Positions 38,501 through 47,500 of a stretch of DNA of 64,000 nucleotides are shown piece by piece. Below the pieces are notes generated by a model. It was given only the letters and a program-made list of their open reading frames with translations, was not told the origin of the DNA and did no database searches. This DNA is from Anopheles merus (lineage: Eukaryota > Arthropoda > Insecta > Diptera > Culicidae): NCBI RefSeq assembly GCF_017562075.2, contig NC_054082.1, positions 37,567,942-37,631,941 on the forward strand, written 5' to 3'. Positions within the stretch are counted from its first letter, which is position 1, and each line of letters begins with the position of its first letter. The position numbers and the translations under genes are program-made.

Positions 38501-41500
38501 TTACACATACCCAGTATCAACGATCACGCACCATGTAAAGGGTTTGGCCCAAGGGGTTTTGCTGTGCGTGAACCTACTAGTGCGCTGCCTCGAGCATACA
38601 AATATTTACTCTGATAACGGGCGATAAGGGAAGAAGGTGCACGGCTACACACGATATGGGTTCGTACATACGTGCAGGAAACATGCTCGAAGAGTGTGAA
38701 GAGTGCACACAACAGCCACCAAATCGGGAACGATAAAAAGCACACGCTCATATGCAACTTCGCGGTCGCCCGTGTAATTGCGATCGATTGGGAACGCACC
38801 AGAATCGATATCGATCGGAGCGCGTGAAAAGTAGGCTGGGCGGCCCTTGGCTGTGCTGGGAGCGGTAGTTTGGAACGTACGTTGAGCGTCCCATGCTCGG
38901 TCAGAACACAAATGGTGGTTAGCGTCTCGTTGATCCTCCAGCGATGGTGCGTTACCTAAGAACCCGGGCTCCCGAGAAGGGTTCAACTCTATTTGTTCTC
39001 AGATAAGGCGTTTGGTTTTGCCAAGTTTCCCGCGCTGATAGAGGAAACTTTAACAGGCTTTGCGTTCAAAACGAATATTACGTTACGTAGTCGTCGAAAC
39101 GAGTTTACGGGTCATGTCGTTGATCAACTTAAAACTATTTCATTTCGAGCCCTTTTAAATACGATCTTCATCAGCAAAATCGCGATCGCTACTTACCCCG
39201 GAAGGTTTCGGCTCGCCCGAAGACGGTTTGGCTGACGGTCCCGGCTGTTGCGTCCCGGATGACGATGGCAGCTGTAACTGTTGAAACTCCACAATCTGCT
39301 TGCGAAGTGTTGCAATCTGGAACGATGCAAATGAAACATTGAATAGTAGATTCGAAAAAAAATGACACTGTAGTTGTCTGTTCTGTGTAGCGAAGGTTCT
39401 GAGGCTTTCCATTTGTTACCATGCCCTTTCCCCATCCACACGAGCTGGCACACAATTTGTCTTAATTACGTACCGGTGCCGGTGGTTGTCTTGTGCTTTT
39501 GTTTCGGCCAACAATGCGACACACACACACAGCGGTGTATGTGTGATATTAAAACAAAATGATTACGATGTGCCCTTCCTGCGTCGCGCCATTCGCCATT
39601 TTTTTAAACCGCCGGAAAATTGGTTAAAAAAGCAAAAAAATGGCCAACGGAAAGTTCTACCCGACCACCATTGGGCGGGACTCCTTCCCGCACCCACGAA
39701 CGGGGAAGTCCTCGGGTTTGACCCCACAAGGTACACCCGCCGACTATCTGCTCCACCTTTGCCTCACCTTTGGCCCCTCCGCTGCTCAGCGCTAGCGGGT
39801 TGAGGTTTAGCGTTCTATTGTCACAAAATGGCGCGCCACCGACAGCGCGTCAGGGACGTGGGAACGGTGCACATGCTAATCGGTTTCGGTTTCGGTACCA
39901 ACCCCATTCCACACCGCCGCTCGCATGCATTTCCCGCATGATACGTGCTGGTGCTGGTGGCAGCATAACACACCGACCGGGGAGCGCGATTCGGGCTGCC
40001 GCCAGGTGCCTATCGGTGTTACCCGGTTGCTGCTGGTGTTGCTGCCGTTGTGCCGTATGTCGTCGAAGGGGCCGTAGAAATTGTTTTATGATAAAGCCAA
40101 AGCCCGGCGTAAGCCATACACGCTTGCTCGGTCGAACGGTGGTGAATTTAATATCCATTTCCCAAGCCATTATTTCTCCCCGCCCCGCTTCACAGTTTGG
40201 GGGGCTGCGTCAACGGCACCTCGACTGCGATGCATTTGCTTTGGCTGTGGTTGGGCTCACTACTGGAGAGTGCCATTTTTTCGTGTCGATCAAACGCACC
40301 ACGCGAACAATGGCTGTGGTTAGCGGTGGCTGGTCCGCATCGGCCGCATGTGTTGCCTGCTGCTACGCATGCCCCTCGGTCGCGCATGTTCTTAGCACTG
40401 CCAGCGTCAAGTGGCCAACTGGTAGCGATAATGCGCTATCAAAACGGTGGGACAGGTATGTTCCCACTGCCAGCACTGACGTGAAAAAAACACCTTAAAG
40501 GTGAATGTGATTAACAATGCGTTTTAAGATAAAAATAAAGAAAATACAGTCAACGAACATGTACATCTTAGCTCACTAGAACATTAATTGCTGCTAGACT
40601 AAACAGGGCTGAAGATAGATTTAGAGGACAAAATACATCTGAAATGGCGCATAGTTTTACAAACTCACAAAACACAAATCTTAATCAATATGCTAGTGTG
40701 TACATGGTAAAGTTACGATGTTTTTCAAATATATATTCCAATTTTAACTTTGATATGTTGAAACATGCATTTAGATGGTTGGAGTTGTAAATCAAGGAAT
40801 TGTTTCTGATTCGAATTTTTAGCATAGTAGGGATAATCTTCTTCTTCTTCTTCTATTTGGCGTAACGCCCTACGCGGACATACCGGCCTATATAGGCTTT
40901 CGAGACTTAATTCATTACCACGTTCGAGTTGACGACTATACCACGGGGCCGCCCCGCGGATAATCTTACAATTATTATTTCGTAGTAGTAGGATAATATT
41001 TTTCTTATTCTCAGCTAAATGACCTACGTGATTACAACGACACTATTTGGACTTTACCCAATTGACATTTTCGAGCACGAATAGTCGGGAATTCGAACAA
41101 ATTCCCTTAAACTGGAGCCTTAAACATCTCTTAAACTGCACCATTTTAAGGGAATTTAGAAAAAGTCCTTAAAAATCAACTGTGGCTTTTTCGGTACTTT
41201 CTTCTAGATTCACTCGGAAATTCGAAGCTGGGACTATATAGTACCTATGTAGTTCCGGTACTCACATGGACACTGTCCAAATCTGACGAAACCCTCTTAG
41301 CCGCGTTCGAGAGGAAGATGCTCAGAAGGATACTTGGCCCCGTATGTGTGTAAGGGCAATGGAGGAGCCGTTATAACGACGAGATATACAAGATGTACGG
41401 CGACCTCACTGTCGTACAGCGTATCAAGCGCGCCAGGCTCCGGTGAGCTGGCCATGTTGTAAGCATGGAAACGGACGACCCAGCCCGTAAAGTCTTTTTA

Positions 41501-44500
41501 GGCCATCCACAAGGACAGAGGAGGCGTGGTAGTCCCAAATTGAGGTGGCAAGACGGCGTGGAGGGGTTCGCCATTAAGGCCGGGATAAAGGACTGGCAGA
41601 CGAAGGCGCGAGACCGTGAGCGGTTTCGGACACTTATAGTTGGCCATGTTCCCATTTTATACTTAAATAATATCCATTTTTTATACGTCATAACAATACG
41701 TTTACGTTTTCCACGTCACACAAAATTAGCTTTTGTTTTTCATAAAAAAAAATATAGCTATAAATGAAAAATGACCTCGACGGCATCGTCCATCGATAGA
41801 GGAACGTCTAATTTACGAACACACCAAATCTTGGCGCTTTCAACACACTTGATCACACATAAATACACAAGTTCATGCGCATCGAGTACTAATCGAGCAG
41901 ATATGGGAAAACAATTTCGAGCAAATGTCACTTGGATATAGACTCCTCATGCTTCATCTTGTTAGACATTTTCTAAAAAACAGTAGTACAGGTTACACAC
42001 ATGTGTTATGCAAAAGAAAAAAGAGAGTCTCCTCTGAGACGGATTTGGCAAACGTTAAGCCGCTGTACCACCAGTTGATCGTGGCTGAAGCATAAGCGGT
42101 CTTCCTTCACACGCAAAAATGCAGCGGTACAGGAAACAGGAAAAGCGGCCTCACGTTGCGACATCAGTGCAAACTTATATGAAAACGCTGTGGAGAGGGG
42201 GGAGGGGAGAGGGGAGGTCGTAACACCTCGCTCCATATCCCTCATAACGCTCCTGATCAGATTTCACCTGTTTTTGTCCGAAAAATGGTCTGAGTTCCAA
42301 AAACCAAACTGGAAATCGTCCAAAAATAGCTATATTTTGGCATTTAGTTTATTTCACATAAACATGTGTGTTGGGAATGAAATTCTACATGCACCCTCCA
42401 TGGGGGGAAAAGCTGCAAAAAAGTTGATAACCACTGGGTAAGACCATAGAGCTGTGCAAAGGGCCCTAGTTACTGAGTTGAACTTAAGAATAGAATAGAA
42501 TATTTGGGTTCCTGATAATAAATCCTAACATACGATTGGGCTTTGTCGATAAGTAACTGATAATGGTGATGTGGGTTGAGCTGGACTATAACAGTAGCGT
42601 TCCAAGGTCCTGTATGACATCATTACGAGATAGCTGATGGTCACCAAAATAATAGGCAAAAACTATTGGGTTCTCTTTGCGATTAAAACTAATAACGCTA
42701 TATTTATCGACACATTAAGACAATTGATTTCGCGAGCAACAACCAGAGAGAGCAATTAACAAGTTTTGTAAACGATTACAGTCTTTACATATATACATGT
42801 TCATATACAGTATATTTCCGAGTTACTGTTGTCAAGTATCATCATGGCCTCTAACGAATTTTCATGGCCTCTAATGGCTCCCCTAAATCATGTTCCAACA
42901 ATACAATCATTATGCTAGTTTCGGAAGGCTTCAAAGTATTTTGTAACACAATAGCAGCCATATTCTTTAGTATGTTTCATATTTTGTAACCATCCAAGCA
43001 AAATAAATGTTACAATCCTTTCGTTTTCAGTGAATATCACAATTGTTTTCAGGGTACTGAGAGAATGAAAAACATATGGAAGATGTAACAACATACAAAT
43101 CCTTTACCTTAATGTTTTATGTCACGTTTCCAAGTGCAATAACAATTTTACAGTTAGCAGGTATTTTACGGGTAATCTTTGCACTGGGAAAATTCTTCAA
43201 CGTGTACCCGTTGGAAAAATATTGTACATGTTCAAGGTACGATCAGGACTACGCACTGCTATGGGTAACATATATATTACGCTATGGGTAACATACATAT
43301 TCTGCAACCAATTACTGCAACAATTCAAAAAGGAAAAGCATCACACAGAAACCATCTCAGTCGCAACTAGCTGTTCCTCGCAGTAACATTGTGTTTCGCG
43401 AGTTGTATCGTTTAACATTTTGATAGAAGAGCACAGTCAGCCTAAAGCCATCGTATCAAGTAGCACTATGGCCTCTAACAAATATCAGTCCCTGGAAAGA
43501 ACATCGACATCGGATCCGAACATCGACGATATGGTATCGAAGCTGTACACAGGATTGTCCGCACTACAGCAACAGTCCAAGAACTTCCAGAAGAGAGACA
43601 TTGAACAACTTCTGAAGGCAGCTCTAGGCTGCGCTGATAGCACCCAAAAGTATACACCCTCGTCGGATACTTCCAGTTTCCTGCACAGCGATGAAAGCAA
43701 CAACAGCAGCCGGCTTCTGATCGCCTCGGAGAGTGACCACAATGACACCCAATCGAACCACAGCGAACAGTCGGAATCGACTCTCAACAACAGCCGAGGA
43801 GATACCATTATGAAGAAACTTCATCCGTCCCATCCACTCAGCCGATGGCATTCACTGGTTGCGGCGAACAACGAGGAAATTCCGATCGTGTACCACAAGA
43901 ACATGGCTCGACAATTCCCGATTAAGGATCGCACCCCAGAGCAGATGGAAAAGCGTCGCCAAAATACGGAAGCAGCTCGTGTCAGCAGGGCAAAGGCGAA
44001 GATGGCTGAAATTATGATGGAGAAGGAAGCATCAGTGCTCAATACAGCCAATACATCCATCAAGCAGATGATCGCTTCACAACTGGCCTACGCAAATGAG
44101 CTTTGCAAGCTGCTGGACATGCCAATGGTAGAATTGAATACTTTCAAAAGAGTTGGGGAAGATATCGCAGAGTAGATATCACGCGTATATTTAGTTTATT
44201 TTTATTTTCAGAAAAATGTTAATCTAAAATCGTTAATAGAAGTTCGTTCAATGCTTCCACATAAGAAATCTTCCTTTGTTGATACCTGTTTACTGTCATC
44301 AAACCAACCTTGATCAAACCATCTATTCTAATCACTTTGAAAGCGTGATATCGGTTTTTTCGAACTCTTGGTTCTGCTACTTTGCATTATTTGAATATTT
44401 CCTACTTTCTACGAAGCGACGATACCATCCGACTTCTGATTCAACTTGAAGAGCACAATCACAACAAAACAAACGCCACCGGAAGTAGAAATTCGTCACT

Positions 44501-47500
44501 TATTCAAATACATCCCCTAAGCATTAGTGCTTTCGTGGAAGAGTTTTTGAATCCCTTTTTGTATCCGATTCGGCCTCTAGTGTCAGACTGCGTTTCACAC
44601 GATCCTAGATATTTCTAGCAGTAACAACTGTCCCGTAGTAGCGTTAATAGTGTAGGTCAGATGTGTCAAACTCATTTGTTCAGCGGGCCATTTGGTAACC
44701 CCAATAGCCATTCGCATGCCGCAATATTTAACTGGAATATCAATGTAAAAGGTATCTTCAAATATGAATTGGATTAATCATTACTTCATAGTGTCGCGGG
44801 TCGCATACATAATCTTCGGGGGCCGCATACGACCCGCGGGCTGCCAATTTGACATATCTGATTAAACCAATGTGGCTTGGGCACTGATAAGATAGAAGAT
44901 TTTATTAAATTATAGTTTTAGTATTTGCCATTAGACCATTCGGCCATTCGGGTCCGAGTCCTTAATACGAATGGATAAAATAGTTGCTTCCATTCGCTTG
45001 TTAGCAATTCCAACTAATGCGTCCCAAGACTTAAAAGTAATAGGATAGTATAAAATTAGGTTTACAAAAAAAGAAGCATTGGCTATGTTTAGTTACTTTG
45101 TGAATATAATATAAATTAATTTAGAAAGGCAACAATACGTAGAACATAAAGCGTTTATACCTAACACACGCTCACGAACACCAGGCTTCGCCTGTATCCC
45201 CTCCCCCCGTGCAAAGCAGTACGTCGTGTACGGGGTAGTGTTGCGGTAAAGGGCCGTGCGATGGCGCGTTTTGTTTCTTCCCTCCACTGTGGCACACTTT
45301 TTACGACCATTTTTCCATTACGATCCTATCCAAACGATATATCGTGTTGCACATGCTGCTGATAAGAGGTTTGAACTGAAACCGCCACCCACCCGCCGTA
45401 CAGGTAAAGTGTGAGCAGTAAGCAGACATACGGCGCACGAGGAAAGCGCAACGATGGAACCGGCACCGGCAACAACGGACGCTAGTATCCGCGACGGAAC
45501 ACACTTGTGTCCACACACAAACAACACCGCTTCCAGTGCCCCCCTGCCCCAATCTGCCTCATGCCACACATACACAGATATACCAACACCCAGTTTTCAT
45601 GAGACACTTTCCAACCAATTCGACCCAGCAGTTCGACCCGGCTGCTAAACGGAAACAACACCACGTACACGACCGACCGTCCAATAACAGTAATGTCATC
45701 GGGGGTGACGGTTGGTTGTACCGTTTCACTCAACCGCGACTCGTGAAGAACGTGAAACACAGCCTGCCTACCGGTGCAGGCCACGTCGGCAACAATCGTC
45801 GGTAACTTGTATGCTGGTACAACAGGGTAATGGATTCGTTGGGAAGCATGCAAAGACATTTCTAATGTATTCCGCACCCAGCAGATAAAACCGCCAAAAC
45901 AAACACTTCCTTATGGTGGGAGTGATGAGCGAAACGAACAAAAGAATGCTTGTAACACGTGGTTGGGAAAATTATAAATTTACAATAATATAACATTATT
46001 CTGAAAAATAGGAGATTTGTTGTTTCAAGAAGATTTTGTGTATTAATTTTATATTTTAAAACGTAAAACGAGCCAAACGTCCGACTAGATGTTTAAATAA
46101 ATTTAATAAATAGATTTTTTAGGTAATGAACATGAAAATCAACATTTTTAGTTTAAAAAAGGAAAACATTTATCCTTGAACCAATTTGAAATAAAAATAC
46201 AAACTTTTCCATAACGGCAGCATTCAAAAAGTGATAAAAAAAGATAAAATAAAACATGCAAATAAGACTTCTCCTCAACCTGACCCAGTACCTCAAACCG
46301 AACCGTACAGTTTGACTGGTGCGGGTGGTATACTTTCTAGTTGCTCTTCCCGCACCTACCCCCTGCCTAATGCCCTGCCATAATAGTCCGTGGCCCACAC
46401 CAAACCCACATTGCACCAGCACTGAAACGTCAACCATCATCATCATCATCGTCCACATCCGCCGTTGGCCGCGTGAGCAGAACAATATAGCGGGCTGCAG
46501 TAGCGGGAAGACCATTCCGGTGACGATTATCGATGCTTCCGACGTGCCCGCAACGGGCCACCAACGGCCCCCGACCGCCATACTCGGTGTAGCTGGTCGG
46601 CTCGTTGCGCAACGTTGCGGGCTCCAGCGCGTGAGCTCCATCATGCCTTATTAATCATATTTACAACCGATTTGCAGCCGCGTATCACATGTGGCCCGGC
46701 GGTACACAAATGCGAGCTTCATGGGCCGTGTAATTGCCGCTGCGAAAAGTTAGGAAGGAAATGGGCTCTTCGTACCTGGCGGAAAACCGCGCTTGGGTAT
46801 GGGGCAGCCTAGAACGGATAGGTCAGAAACGGAGTGCGTTCGTGGTACGTTCCGTTTGAAACACTTCAACATCTAACGGCGGAGATGAACCTGATGGAGT
46901 ACACTAGCGTGTACAAACACCATCGGACATCGGAAGCTAGTAGGAATAGTAGAGCCGCATGATGGTCGGTGCAGCACGCGGAGGGCCTTGAGCACTTGGC
47001 AAAACGGCCGGCAAGCAGTGTGGGCAAGCAATTATGAAATATTGTTTGTGTTGTATTGCTGCTGCTGATGATGATAATGATGATCATGATGTTGATGCTG
47101 CACAGCTGCAATCTGTGGTGCCCGCTTGGTGCGCTACCACCTAGCCGGTCAGTTCGTTCGATGCGCCTAGCGGACATGTGGGTGACACTTTTCACTATCC
47201 CTCGATCGTTTGCGAGGGTAATTAACTGCAAATGAACACCATTCGCTGGGGAAGTGTGTAATTATTGCCTATTTCATCGTTCTGGATGGAGTTATGGACC
47301 CGTTTGTATGTTTGAAGGCTACGTTTGTATGAACATTTTAGTTTACTATACAAACAAAAAATGAAACTTCTTTTTAAAATACCAGACTAAACTAACTAAC
47401 TTGACTTAGATTTTGTTATTTTTGTTGTTTAATATGTTTATTGATATGGACGGTATTTGGGGCGGTCCCATCGTACTCGTCAACTCGAACGACTCAATAA

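Noticed and set aside
39770..40498. 242-codon plus-strand frame in Gmap intron 1
   Set aside because: Cys/Arg/Ser-rich with no domain, overlapping comparable frames on the other strand in GC-rich DNA.
42427..42439. Possible hAT right terminus (GTTGATAACCACTG-like)
   Set aside because: Resembles a CAGTGGTTATCAAC terminus, but no matching left end or 8-bp duplication was found upstream.
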